Below, one piece after another: positions 13,469-22,410 of a DNA stretch of 36,071 nucleotides. Positions within the stretch are counted from its first letter, which is position 1. The number at the start of each line of letters is the position of its first letter. The stretch is from an uncultured Pelagibacteraceae bacterium (GTDB lineage: Bacteria > Pseudomonadota > Alphaproteobacteria > Pelagibacterales > AG-422-B15). The DNA lies in the NCBI GenBank assembly GCA_902544065.1, contig CACCAS010000007.1, positions 1 to 36,071 on the forward strand, read 5' to 3'. Position numbers and translations under genes: made by a program. The notes under the pieces are model-generated. The model saw only the letters and a list, made by a program, of their open reading frames with translations. It searched no databases and was not told the origin of the DNA.

Positions 13469-13881
13469 TTCTCTTCTTCGACCCAAGGAATTGTCGTGAC
13501 TTCAATGCCCTCATCATTTAGCTCTACGACATCTTCTTTAGAAGCCTTGCCGTAAATAGGTTTTTTGTCTTTTTTACCATAGTGTATTTTCCTTGCTTCA
13601 TAAGCAAAATTATCACCTACATAATCGCAGTTTTTTTCAATGAATTTTTTTACATCCTTAATTTTATTTTTTAATTCTCGTAGAACCTTTTCTGACGATT
13701 TATCCTTACCCTTATTTACAGATACATTCGGCCTAGAAAGTGTTTTTTCTATATTAGAGGAATTACAAATTACACACTCAACTAATTTTTGTTTAATCTG
13801 AGTATCACAAGATTTAGAGTTAGAAAACCACCCTTCAAATTCAGAAGAACAATCTTTGCAAATTAAATTAAATACGATCAT
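13465..13881 (-). CDS. DUF1178 zinc-ribbon-like protein
   Basis: 138 residues of the DUF1178 family. The N-terminal part carries CKDC (9-12), then a single Cys, then CVIC near 36-39, which together look like a metal-binding ribbon. The conserved DUF1178 pieces HxFEGWF-like (SEFEGWFSN), LSRPNV and FAYEARKIHYG are visible. The function is unknown. In alphaproteobacteria it commonly lies beside the Nit amidohydrolase and grxC, as here (13 bases after the Nit gene), which hints at a link with thiol or glutathione chemistry but does not prove it. Confidence 0.88.
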   Translation of the reverse strand: MIVFNLICKDCSSEFEGWFSNSKSCDTQIKQKLVECVICNSSNIEKTLSRPNVSVNKGKDKSSEKVLRELKNKIKDVKKFIEKNCDYVGDNFAYEARKIHYGKKDKKPIYGKASKEDVVELNDEGIEVTTIPWVEEEN

Positions 13882-13894
13882 GCATATTATATTG

Positions 13895-14722
13895 TTACGA
13901 AATAGTTCTTTTCAATAGTTTTGATTGGTAACTTGGCATATTCTTTCTAATATTATCAACTTCATCCATATTAATTTTACAGGTTATTATTCCAGTTCCA
14001 GTCATTTTTTCTTTTAGGATTTTGCCATATGGCGAGACTATGAGGCTATGACCATATGTTTTTCTTTTAGGAGTATTTTGACCACATTGAGCAGGTGCGA
14101 ATACATAACATCCGCATTCAATAGCTCGTGCTTTTAATAATGTATGCCAGTGAGCTTTTCCAGTAGTAACCGTAAATGCGGAAGGAATTGAAATTATTTT
14201 AGCACCTCCAGCAACATGACTTCTATACAATTCTGGAAACCTCATATCATAGCAAATTGAAAGCCCCACTTTGCCCCACGGTGTCTGACCTATCTTTACT
14301 TTTTTCCCAGCAGTAAAAACAGAAGACTCCTTATAAAATTCTTTAGAGGTGATGATGGCATCAAACATGTGAATCTTGTCATATTTTGAAATTATTACAC
14401 CTTTATTGCTGATTAAGTAAGATCGATTGAAAAGATGATTATTATTATCTTTAACAATGATAGATCCTAAAATAATCCAAACAGAATTATTCTTAGCAAA
14501 TTCTTTTACCATATTTAAACATGGGTCTTTTTTTTCAGAATAGGTTTCTTTAAGTAAATGCTCACGATTTAAAGAGACGATATTAGTTATTTCGGGTGTC
14601 AAAATTAAATTTGCATTAAGCTTTACAGCTCTTGTTAAAAATTTGAGTATTTGATTGAGATTTTTTTTAACTGACTGGCCTGAGTTTAATTGAAGGCAGG
14701 CTACTTTAAATCTGTTACCCAT
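13895..14722 (-). CDS. Carbon-nitrogen hydrolase, Nit1-like (deaminated glutathione amidase type)
   Basis: Nitrilase-superfamily amidohydrolase of 275 residues. The catalytic triad is visible: E44 (LTPEIT), K116 (DKIHMFD) and nucleophile C157 (SICYDMRFPEL). The RFPELYR segment marks the Nit1/NIT branch, whose known members hydrolyse deaminated glutathione as metabolite repair. The start overlaps grxC by 8 bases, so it is co-translated with a glutathione-dependent enzyme, which supports this role. Other omega-amidase activities cannot be excluded from sequence alone. Confidence 0.9.
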   Translation of the reverse strand: MGNRFKVACLQLNSGQSVKKNLNQILKFLTRAVKLNANLILTPEITNIVSLNREHLLKETYSEKKDPCLNMVKEFAKNNSVWIILGSIIVKDNNNHLFNRSYLISNKGVIISKYDKIHMFDAIITSKEFYKESSVFTAGKKVKIGQTPWGKVGLSICYDMRFPELYRSHVAGGAKIISIPSAFTVTTGKAHWHTLLKARAIECGCYVFAPAQCGQNTPKRKTYGHSLIVSPYGKILKEKMTGTGIITCKINMDEVDNIRKNMPSYQSKLLKRTIS

Positions 14723-14975
14723 CTAAAATACTGTCAAGCTTGCCGCTTAAATCAAGTTTTTTTAATTCTTGATATCCTCCGATATGTAAATCTTTATAGA
14801 AAATTTGTGGAACAGTTCTACGGCCATTTGATTTTTGGAGCATTTCATTTCTCTTTTCAGTCTCAACCTGAATATTTATTTCCTTAAACTGTATTCCTTT
14901 TTCATTTAGTAGTTTTTTTGCTAAGTCACAATAACCACAATTATAAGATGAATACATTATCATAACATTTTCCAT
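14715..14975 (-). CDS. grxC: Glutaredoxin 3-type
   Basis: A small glutathione-dependent thiol oxidoreductase of 86 residues. The active site is CGYC at 13-16 instead of the usual CPYC. The cis-proline region TVPQIF is at about 54-59 and the GG of the glutathione site (IGGYQEL) follows. It lies 13 bases after mutT and overlaps the Nit gene by 8 bases. The CGYC motif is shared with plant GRXC1, which can hold a glutathione-ligated [2Fe-2S] cluster, so a cluster-binding role is possible here. Confidence 0.94.
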   Translation of the reverse strand: MENVMIMYSSYNCGYCDLAKKLLNEKGIQFKEINIQVETEKRNEMLQKSNGRRTVPQIFYKDLHIGGYQELKKLDLSGKLDSILDG

Positions 14976-14988
14976 GACTCTTTTTATA

Positions 14989-15387
14989 TCATACCTTCTT
15001 CAATAATTGATTAATAATTTTTATATTAGCAGGTAAAAGTTTAATATTTTTAAGTTCTTTCTTTGAAACCCATCTTAATGTTTCATTATTTTTATTTTTA
15101 ATTTGACCTGACCAGTGTTTAACCTCAAATGTGTACATCATTAACAAGAAAGATCGATACTGATGCCTAGTGAAAATATAATTCTTTAACTTATTTTTTG
15201 CGATATCAATTCCTAATTCCTCTTTCAATTCTCTTATTAAGGCTTCAAAATAATCTTCGAAATTAGACAATTTTCCTCCAGGAAACTCCCAACAATTTCT
15301 GAATGTCTTTTTATTTTTTCGACTCATGATTAGAATTTGGTTTTTTTTATTCCTAATTACTGCTGAAGAGCAAAAAACCAGATTCAT
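14989..15387 (-). CDS. mutT: MutT-type NUDIX hydrolase
   Basis: 132 residues with a perfect Nudix box (G-x5-E-x7-REL-x-EE-x-GI) at about residues 37-59, which binds Mg2+ and cleaves nucleoside diphosphate bonds. The length and the WEFPGGK segment before the box are typical of 8-oxo-dGTP diphosphatase MutT, which removes oxidised dGTP from the pool. It overlaps argJ by 4 bases, a pairing seen in several alphaproteobacteria. The exact substrate is inferred. Confidence 0.9.
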   Translation of the reverse strand: MNLVFCSSAVIRNKKNQILIMSRKNKKTFRNCWEFPGGKLSNFEDYFEALIRELKEELGIDIAKNKLKNYIFTRHQYRSFLLMMYTFEVKHWSGQIKNKNNETLRWVSKKELKNIKLLPANIKIINQLLKKV

Positions 15388-16619
15388 GACTTATATGAAG
15401 CATTTATATCTATATATTTGTGCGACAAATCACATGTTAAAGTATCAGCGTGTGAATTTCCTATTGCGAGATCAATATGTATTTCAACCTCTTTTTGACT
15501 TAAGTACTTCTTAATATCAGAATTATTTATTTTAGTATTAGCTTTTCCATTCATTGCTACTAAGTAGTTGCCAAAGTAAATCTTTAATTTGCTTTGATTA
15601 ATTTTTTCATATGTTTTGCCAATTGCCATGATAATTCTCCCCCAATTAGCATCTTCCCCATAAATCGCAGTTTTAAAAAGATTTGAATTTGCGATAGATC
15701 TTGCAATTTTCTCAGCCTGCAAACTATTCTTAGCCTTCTTCACTTTAATTTTGATTAATTTAGTTGCTCCCTCACCATCTCTAACGATTTGTTCCGATAA
15801 AGAGCTAAACACTTTATATAAAGAGATTTTCAAGCTATTTATTCTTTTATCATTTATAGAATTAATTTTGTTTTTAAGTTTAATTTTATTCGAGCTTGCA
15901 AGTATAACTGTATCATTCGTAGACTCATCGCCGTCAACAGAAATTCTATTGAATGACTTGGCATTAAGTTGTTTTAATAAAGCTTGTAAAATTTTCTGAG
16001 GAATTTCTAAATCAATAAATATAAATCCTAACATAGTTGCCATATTTGGCTCGATCATTCCGGATCCTTTGGTAATTCCCGTAATTGTAACTACTTTGTT
16101 ATCAACTTTAGTCTTTGATGAAATAGCTTTTGGAAAAGTATCCGTTGTCATTATGGCTTTTGCTGCATCCATCCAATTGTTGTTTTTAATTTTATTTTTT
16201 CTTATCGCATTTATTATTTTTTGTTCAGGAAATTCTTCTCCTATGACACCCGTAGATGCAAAAAATATTTTTCTTTTTGAAACATTAAATATATTTGAAA
16301 CAAGTTCACTTATCTTTATTAAAGACTGATAACCTTTCTTTCCTGTAAACGTATTTGCATTTCCAGAATTAATTATTATTGCTTGCACCTCTTTTTTTTT
16401 AAGTGCTTTTTCATTCCAATCAAGAGTACAGGATCTCATGGAAGACTGAGTAAACACTTCAGCTATAGAACCTTTTTCTTTAAAAATAAAAATTGCTACA
16501 TCGTTTCTAGATTTGTCGTAAAGATTGGCACAGTAGGTATAAAGTTCTATGCCTTGAATACTTGAAACCTTGTTTGCTTTTTTTGGTGCAAGTGGTGATT
16601 TTCTGTATTTTTGTCTCAC
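15384..16619 (-). CDS. argJ: Glutamate N-acetyltransferase / ornithine acetyltransferase
   Basis: Recycles the acetyl group from N-acetylornithine to glutamate in arginine synthesis; many ArgJ proteins also use acetyl-CoA. The 411-residue precursor shows the autocleavage site EPNMATMLGF. T195 becomes the N-terminal nucleophile of the beta chain after cleavage between Ala194 and Thr195. The oxyanion-hole segment ASTGVIGE is at 121-128 and the signature NGKANT lies near the C-terminus. The start is GTG at 16617-16619, preceded by AGAGAT at a usable distance. It overlaps mutT by 4 bases and diverges from secA. Confidence 0.95.
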   Translation of the reverse strand: MRQKYRKSPLAPKKANKVSSIQGIELYTYCANLYDKSRNDVAIFIFKEKGSIAEVFTQSSMRSCTLDWNEKALKKKEVQAIIINSGNANTFTGKKGYQSLIKISELVSNIFNVSKRKIFFASTGVIGEEFPEQKIINAIRKNKIKNNNWMDAAKAIMTTDTFPKAISSKTKVDNKVVTITGITKGSGMIEPNMATMLGFIFIDLEIPQKILQALLKQLNAKSFNRISVDGDESTNDTVILASSNKIKLKNKINSINDKRINSLKISLYKVFSSLSEQIVRDGEGATKLIKIKVKKAKNSLQAEKIARSIANSNLFKTAIYGEDANWGRIIMAIGKTYEKINQSKLKIYFGNYLVAMNGKANTKINNSDIKKYLSQKEVEIHIDLAIGNSHADTLTCDLSHKYIDINASYKS

Positions 16620-16639
16620 TATTATCTCTTTAATTAATA

Positions 16640-16670
16640 ATACTAATTTTAACTTAATTGAAGTTAGTAT
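16640..16670. promoter_or_regulatory. Dyad in the argJ-secA divergent promoter region
   Basis: ATACTAA (16640-16646) and TTAGTAT (16664-16670) form a 7-base perfect inverted repeat, with further partial pairing inward. The 101-base spacer must hold promoters for both argJ and secA. The dyad could be an operator; I do not recognise a known site. Confidence 0.2.
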
Positions 16671-16720
16671 TTAATGTATAAAAGCTTGTAATTAAATAGA
16701 AAATAACAATATCAACTTAC

Positions 16721-19330
16721 ATGTTTAATCTAAATTCAATAGTAAATTCACTTTTTAGCGGGAATGATAAGAAAAAAATTGGTGAGTTTTCGAAAATTGC
16801 TAAAGATATTGACGCACTTGAACCAGTATTTGAAAAGAAAACTCAAGAGGACTTAATAACTCATATCGAAAAGTTTAAAGCTGAAATCAAAGATGGGGCA
16901 AGTATTGATGAATTTATTCTCGAAGCTTTCGCTATCGTTCGAGAAGCAGCAAAAAGAACACTTGGGCAGAGACATTTTAATGTTCAGTTAATTGGGGGGA
17001 TGATTCTTCATAACGGTGGTATAGCTGAGATGAAAACAGGCGAGGGTAAAACACTTGTATCAACACTTGCTGCATTTCTTAACTCACTAACTGATGAAGG
17101 TGTGCATATAGTTACTGTAAATGACTATCTCGCAAGAAGAGACTCCGAGTGGATGGGTAATGTATTCAAATATCTTGGACTAACTGTTGGATGCCTCACA
17201 AACGACGTGACCGGAGTTGAAGAAAGACAAAAACAATACAACTGTGATATTACATATGGAACAAATAACGAATTCGGTTTTGATTATTTAAGAGACAACC
17301 TAAGAGTGCTTAAAAAAAATATGGTACAGAGATCTCATAATTTCTGTATTGTTGACGAGGTTGATAGCATTCTTATAGATGAGTCAAGAACGCCCTTAGT
17401 AATCTCTGGAGCTGTCGAAGATAAAACAACCCTCTATAATTCTGTAAACAAGATTATTCCTTTCCTAGACCCAGAAGATTATGAGATTGACGAAAAGACA
17501 AAAACAGGGACTCTTACAGATAAAGGAAATGATAAGGCAGAAAAAATTTTAAAGGAAAAAAATATTATTACTGATGGTACGCTTTATGACGTATCAAATG
17601 TTTCAGTAGTTCACCATATTAATCAAGCATTGAGGGCAAATAAATTATTTGAAAAAGATAGAGATTATATTGTTAAATCTGGAAGTGTAATCATTGTTGA
17701 TGAGTTCACGGGTAGAACAATGGAAGGAAGAAGGTATGGCGATGGTTTGCATCAAGCAATAGAAGCAAAAGAAAATGTTAAGGTGCAAAATGAGAGCCAG
17801 ACCCTAGCCTCTATAACATATCAAAACTATTTTAGACTTTATAAAAAAATATCAGGGATGACTGGAACTGCTCTTACTGAAGCAGAAGAATTTGCAGATA
17901 TATATAATTTGCCAGTTTTTGCGGTACCTACAAATACACCTATTATAAGAAAAGATAATGAAGATGAAATTTACCGTACCTCGGAAGAAAAATATGATGC
18001 AATCATAAAACAAGTTGTTGAATGTAGTCAGAAAAATCAGCCTGTTCTGATTGGAACAACTAGTATTGATAAGTCAGAAAAAATATCAAAAAAATTAAAA
18101 AATGCCAAAATTAATCACGAAGTTCTTAATGCAAAACAACATGAATCCGAAGCAAAAATAATTGCTAATGCTGGAGAGCCAGGTGCAGTGACGATAGCAA
18201 CAAATATGGCTGGAAGGGGAACTGATATTCAACTGGGTGGAAACTTTGAATTTAATAAAAAACAAATGAAAGATCATGAAGGTTCTAATGAATTAAAAAA
18301 TAAAATTTCCTTGCAAAATAAAAGTGTAATTGACGCTGGTGGTTTATATGTGATTGGAAGTGAAAGGCACGAAAGTAGAAGAATAGATAATCAACTTAGA
18401 GGCAGATCTGGAAGACAAGGAGACCCAGGTGAAACTAAATTTTTTATTAGTTTAGAAGATGATTTGATGAGAATTTTTGGTTCTGAACGAATTGACAGTG
18501 TTCTAAAAAGTCTAGGTCTCAAAGAAGGTGAGTCAATCCAACATGCTTGGATATCAAAAGCTCTTGAGAGAGCGCAAAAAAAAGTTGAGGGTCGTAATTT
18601 TGATATTAGGAAAACATTATTAAAATTTGATGACGTTTTAAATGATCAAAGAAAAACAATATTTGATCAAAGGCTGGAATTGATGAATGCTGATGATATA
18701 TCTGAAATTGCAAAAGACATGCAATACGATGTTGCTGATGATATTATAAATCAATACGCTCCTGAAAAAGCGTACATAGATCAATGGAATATCGATGAAT
18801 TAAGTAAGGAAATTACTCAGCATTTCTCTCAAGATTTTAATCTAAAGAAAATGATAGAAGAGGAAGAGATCGATCATCAAGGATTAAAAGATAAGATTTA
18901 TAAAATTATAGATGATATTTCAATCGACAGAGCTCAAAATCATTCAAAGGAAAAAATTAATGCTGCAGAGAAAATGGTTCTTCTTAAAATCCTTGATGAT
19001 AAATGGAAGGATCATATAAATAATTTAGAGCAACTACGATCAACAATAGGTCTTAGAGGATATGGGCAAAGAGACCCCCTTAATGAATATAAGAATGAAG
19101 CTTTTAGTTTATTTGAAGGATTAATCAATAGTCTGAAAACAGATGTAACAAAGATTTTCTCTCGGATGCGAATACGTGAGAATACTAATCTCAATATTGA
19201 CAATGATAATGACGAAATTGAACAATCATCAAGTGAACCTATCAAAAAAGACAAAAAAATATCAAGGAACTCTTCTTGTCCATGTGGATCTGGAAAAAAG
19301 TATAAACACTGTCACGGAAATATTAGCTAA
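16721..19330 (+). CDS. secA: Preprotein translocase ATPase SecA
   Basis: Motor that drives preproteins through SecYEG. The 869 residues hold Walker A MKTGEGKT at 104-111, the second ATPase motif VDEVD at 211-215, the preprotein cross-linking domain (about 225-380), the DEAD motor 2 with MAGRGTDI, the helical scaffold, and the SEC-C zinc finger at the end (C853, C855, C864, H865 in CPCGSGKKYKHCHG). The zinc finger binds SecB. The start ATG has no ribosome-binding site. The gene is alone on its strand between argJ (divergent) and accA (convergent, 8-base overlap in the palindrome TTAGCTAA). Confidence 0.98.
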   Translation: MFNLNSIVNSLFSGNDKKKIGEFSKIAKDIDALEPVFEKKTQEDLITHIEKFKAEIKDGASIDEFILEAFAIVREAAKRTLGQRHFNVQLIGGMILHNGGIAEMKTGEGKTLVSTLAAFLNSLTDEGVHIVTVNDYLARRDSEWMGNVFKYLGLTVGCLTNDVTGVEERQKQYNCDITYGTNNEFGFDYLRDNLRVLKKNMVQRSHNFCIVDEVDSILIDESRTPLVISGAVEDKTTLYNSVNKIIPFLDPEDYEIDEKTKTGTLTDKGNDKAEKILKEKNIITDGTLYDVSNVSVVHHINQALRANKLFEKDRDYIVKSGSVIIVDEFTGRTMEGRRYGDGLHQAIEAKENVKVQNESQTLASITYQNYFRLYKKISGMTGTALTEAEEFADIYNLPVFAVPTNTPIIRKDNEDEIYRTSEEKYDAIIKQVVECSQKNQPVLIGTTSIDKSEKISKKLKNAKINHEVLNAKQHESEAKIIANAGEPGAVTIATNMAGRGTDIQLGGNFEFNKKQMKDHEGSNELKNKISLQNKSVIDAGGLYVIGSERHESRRIDNQLRGRSGRQGDPGETKFFISLEDDLMRIFGSERIDSVLKSLGLKEGESIQHAWISKALERAQKKVEGRNFDIRKTLLKFDDVLNDQRKTIFDQRLELMNADDISEIAKDMQYDVADDIINQYAPEKAYIDQWNIDELSKEITQHFSQDFNLKKMIEEEEIDHQGLKDKIYKIIDDISIDRAQNHSKEKINAAEKMVLLKILDDKWKDHINNLEQLRSTIGLRGYGQRDPLNEYKNEAFSLFEGLINSLKTDVTKIFSRMRIRENTNLNIDNDNDEIEQSSSEPIKKDKKISRNSSCPCGSGKKYKHCHGNIS

Positions 19331-20435
19331 ATAAGTAGTAAGCTAATCCTACTGAAAAAATAGTAATTGCAAAAGCAGCAATTGCTCTGAAAAAAGTACT
19401 ATTTTTGAATTTTTTCCTATCACTTGCCTTTCCATATTTTTCATCAAGCACAGAATTTGCTGTAGTAAGTGTATCGCTAAATAGCCCTGATCGCCCAATC
19501 TGCAAATATCTTTCTTGTCTTGCGTGTTTTAGATCATTTCCATGCTGGTTTGATAAAATATTAAGATACTCTTCTATTTGATCGCCAACATTGTTCATTG
19601 CGATGAGCCGATTCCTATGTGCTCCACCTGAAGGTTCCTGAATTATTTTGTCAATCACATCTATTTTCAGCATGTCATTAGCTGTAAGTTTAAGCGCTGA
19701 TGCAGCCTCAACAGTTTTTGAGTTATCCTTCCATAAAATTGAGGAACAGCCTTCAGGTGAGATTACAGAATAAATTGAATTTTCAAGCATCAAAACGGTA
19801 TTGCCCGTTCCAATTGCAACCGCTCCTCCAGAACCTCCTTCTCCTATAATTACCGCTATAATAGGCACTCCTAGTGATAAGCAGCATTCTGTCGTTTTCG
19901 CAATTGCTTCTGACTGTCCTCGTTGTTCTGCTCCCACTCCTGGATAAGCGCCAGGTGTATCCACAAATGAAATAACAGGAATATCAAACTCTTCAGCAAG
20001 TTTCATTAAACGTTGGGCTTTTCTATAACCTTCAGGTCTTGGCATGCCAAAATTATGCTCTATACGAGAAGTCGTATCATGACCCTTTTCATGACCAATA
20101 ACCAAAACCGATTTTCCCCTGAATTTTCCAAATCCACCTATGATCGCCTTGTCATCTGAAAATGCTCTATCACCTGATAAAGGAAAAAAATCTTCAATTA
20201 AGTATTCTATGTACTGCTTTGTTTTTGGCCTATCTGGATGCCTGGCAACAAGTGTTCTTTGCCACGGACTTATATTCGAGTATATTTTTTTATAAGTATC
20301 ACTAATCTCTAATTCAACTTTAGAGATCTTGTCTAGCATATCCTCAGAAGGAGCGCTTTCATTCAGACTTTTTAATTCAACTATCTTACTGTCGAGTACT
20401 TCAATTGGTTTTTCAAACTCAAGATAAGTGGTCAT
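19323..20435 (-). CDS. accA: Acetyl-CoA carboxylase carboxyltransferase subunit alpha, with C-terminal membrane helix
   Basis: Alpha subunit of the carboxyltransferase that makes malonyl-CoA for fatty acid synthesis, working with AccD. The core (1-315) is standard: the LVARHPDRP segment at 62-70, the oxyanion region with GEGGSGGA at 198-205, and the FVDTPGAYPG loop at 157-166. E. coli AccA is about 319 residues; this protein is 370. The extra 55 residues are a polar linker, a basic patch (DRKKFK) and a hydrophobic helix at about 348-369 that would span a membrane. The extension stays open to the natural stop with no sign of frameshift. It lies 15 bases after the malyl-CoA lyase gene and overlaps secA by 8 bases. 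Confidence 0.94.
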   Translation of the reverse strand: MTTYLEFEKPIEVLDSKIVELKSLNESAPSEDMLDKISKVELEISDTYKKIYSNISPWQRTLVARHPDRPKTKQYIEYLIEDFFPLSGDRAFSDDKAIIGGFGKFRGKSVLVIGHEKGHDTTSRIEHNFGMPRPEGYRKAQRLMKLAEEFDIPVISFVDTPGAYPGVGAEQRGQSEAIAKTTECCLSLGVPIIAVIIGEGGSGGAVAIGTGNTVLMLENSIYSVISPEGCSSILWKDNSKTVEAASALKLTANDMLKIDVIDKIIQEPSGGAHRNRLIAMNNVGDQIEEYLNILSNQHGNDLKHARQERYLQIGRSGLFSDTLTTANSVLDEKYGKASDRKKFKNSTFFRAIAAFAITIFSVGLAYYLFS

Positions 20436-20450
20436 TAAATTTAAATTATA

Positions 20451-21428
20451 TTAACTTAAAGTTTCAATTAATTTAGTTTGTTCAATGATTTGCTCAGCCT
20501 GTCTAATGGATGCAGCATCTATAAGTCTACCATTGAGAGTGGCTGCTCCTGCCCCAGACTCTTGAGCTTCTCTCATTGCCTTAATAATATCTTTGGCTTT
20601 TTGGACTTCGCTTTCAGGTAACGTAAAGACTTCATTGGCTAAGTCTACTTGACTAGGGTGAATCGCCCATTTACCCTCACATCCGAGTATTGCAGTTCTT
20701 CTTGCATGCGATTTAAATCCATCTGGATCTGAAAAATCACCGAAAGGTCCATCAATAATTCTCATGCCGTGAGCCCTGCCAATAGTTGTCATTTTAGAAA
20801 TAGGATAGTGCCACATGTCATTCCAGTGAATATTTCTCTCTCCATTAGTTTCGTCTGTCAAAATGGAATAATCTGAATTCGACCCACCTATATTAGTAGT
20901 CCTCATTCTGACTGATGCAGCATAATCAGCATAACCAAAATGAAGAGACTCAATTCTTTTGCTGCCAGTTAAAATACTATCTAAGTTGGTGATGCCCATT
21001 GAAATTTCAATAATTAATTCAAAACCAATTTTTTTGTTTCTATTTATTTTGTCTTCTATTTGAGTAACCATCATGTCAATGGCATAAACATCAGCCGCAA
21101 CTCCAACTTTTGGTATCATTATCAAGTCAAGTCGTTCACCACCTTGCTCCATTAAATCAACTACATCGCGGTAACAATAATGAGTATCGAGGCCATTTAT
21201 TCTGACAGAAATAGTTTTTTTTCCAAAATCAAGTTCATTTAGAGCTTTAATAACATTTTCTTTTGCTTGCTCTTTATCTTGTGGAGCCACCGCGTCCTCT
21301 AAATCTAAACAAATAATGTCAGCATTACTCTTGCATGCTTTATCAAATAACTCGGGTTTAGAGCCTGGGACAAATAACTGAGAACGATTTAGTCTCGTTG
21401 GTTTTGTTGGTACAGATGTGAAACTCAT
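20451..21428 (-). CDS. mcl1: Malyl-CoA lyase (Mcl1-like, HpcH/HpaI aldolase family)
   Basis: CoA-ester lyase that reversibly splits (S)-malyl-CoA into acetyl-CoA and glyoxylate, and in some species beta-methylmalyl-CoA into propionyl-CoA and glyoxylate. The 325 residues resemble Rhodobacter Mcl1 from end to end. Substrate Arg76 (SVRINGLDT) and the Mg2+ ligands E141 and D168 are at the same positions. The segments around the ligands differ (IIEISMGI, FGYADYAASV), so substrate preference may have shifted. In the ethylmalonyl-CoA pathway Mcl works alongside methylmalonyl-CoA mutase, which is encoded 11 kb away with its chaperone. The citrate lyase beta subunit is a less likely alternative given the length and the match. 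Confidence 0.85.
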   Translation of the reverse strand: MSFTSVPTKPTRLNRSQLFVPGSKPELFDKACKSNADIICLDLEDAVAPQDKEQAKENVIKALNELDFGKKTISVRINGLDTHYCYRDVVDLMEQGGERLDLIMIPKVGVAADVYAIDMMVTQIEDKINRNKKIGFELIIEISMGITNLDSILTGSKRIESLHFGYADYAASVRMRTTNIGGSNSDYSILTDETNGERNIHWNDMWHYPISKMTTIGRAHGMRIIDGPFGDFSDPDGFKSHARRTAILGCEGKWAIHPSQVDLANEVFTLPESEVQKAKDIIKAMREAQESGAGAATLNGRLIDAASIRQAEQIIEQTKLIETLS

Positions 21429-21484
21429 ATTATTTTTTCTATCACTATAAAATTATCTTTTCAAGGCCTTCTTCAGATACGAAT

Positions 21485-22405
21485 TTATTTATTGTAAATT
21501 TTTGAGAGTGGGTGGTTATCTTTAACAGTCTTTTTCAATCTATCATTTAAAATATGAGTATAAATTTGAGTTGTAGAAATATCTGCGTGACCCAGCAATA
21601 TTTGTAAGGATCTCAGGTCGAGACCGTTTGCAAGCAGGTGTGATGCAAAGGCATGACGTAATTTGTGAGGACTAACAAATTTCTCATCTATGCCTACTTT
21701 TATCGTAAGTTCTTTTAAGAGCTGATTGAATCTCTGTCTGCTGATATGTCCTAATTTAGAATTTTTTGAAGGAAATAACCATTTTTGATCATTTTTATTT
21801 TTAATAAATAATTCTCTTATTTTTAAATAGTTTTCGATTGTGCCTAATGTATTTTTGTCAATCGGAACAAGCCTTTCTTTATTTCCCTTCCCATAAATAA
21901 GTAAAAAATTTTTTTTCTCATATAGTGCTGAAATCCGTAAGTTAATTAGTTCTGTTATCCTTATGCCTGTTGAATAAAGTATCTCAAGCATCACTAAAAA
22001 TCGAATACCTCCATTAGACTTATCTTCTCGGGCAGCTTTTAAAAGTCGATCAATTTGCGTATTTGTTAGGAAAATAGGTAACTTTGAACTTTTCTTTGGA
22101 ATATTTACTTTTTTTATTGGATTTGATTCTAGAATTTCCTCTTCGACTAAAAAATTAAAAAAGTGCCCTAACGCTGAGATTTTTCTAAGCACAGTAGATC
22201 GCTCAAAACCCTTTGCATTCAATGAAGCAATATATTTTTCAATATCTAAATTTAAATTTTTTGATGAAATTTTATCTATATTAAGTTTGGTTATTTTTAA
22301 ACACTGCTTGATGTCAAGGCTATATGATTGAATAGTGTTCTTACTGAGTCCTTTTTCTGAGGCAAGAGACTCTAAGAAATTTTCAATTAGTGATGCATTA
22401 GCCAT
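21485..22405 (-). CDS. xerD: Tyrosine recombinase XerD
   Basis: One of the two recombinases that resolve chromosome dimers at dif. The 306 residues have the N-terminal SAM-like core-binding domain (1-95) and the catalytic domain with all active residues: R149 (TGIRITEL), K173 (YGKGNKER), H247 and R250 (SPHKLRH), H273 (LLGHAD) and nucleophile Y282 (TQIYTH). XerD rather than XerC is inferred from overall similarity and from the position between the secreted protein and accA. There is no integrase context: no tRNA end, phage gene or cargo lies near. Confidence 0.92.
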   Translation of the reverse strand: MANASLIENFLESLASEKGLSKNTIQSYSLDIKQCLKITKLNIDKISSKNLNLDIEKYIASLNAKGFERSTVLRKISALGHFFNFLVEEEILESNPIKKVNIPKKSSKLPIFLTNTQIDRLLKAAREDKSNGGIRFLVMLEILYSTGIRITELINLRISALYEKKNFLLIYGKGNKERLVPIDKNTLGTIENYLKIRELFIKNKNDQKWLFPSKNSKLGHISRQRFNQLLKELTIKVGIDEKFVSPHKLRHAFASHLLANGLDLRSLQILLGHADISTTQIYTHILNDRLKKTVKDNHPLSKIYNK

Positions 22406-22410
22406 TTAAT

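Noticed and set aside
21485..22405. Tyrosine recombinase as a sign of an integrated element
   Set aside because: It has XerD length and all housekeeping neighbours; no att-like repeats, tRNA end or cargo genes are nearby.
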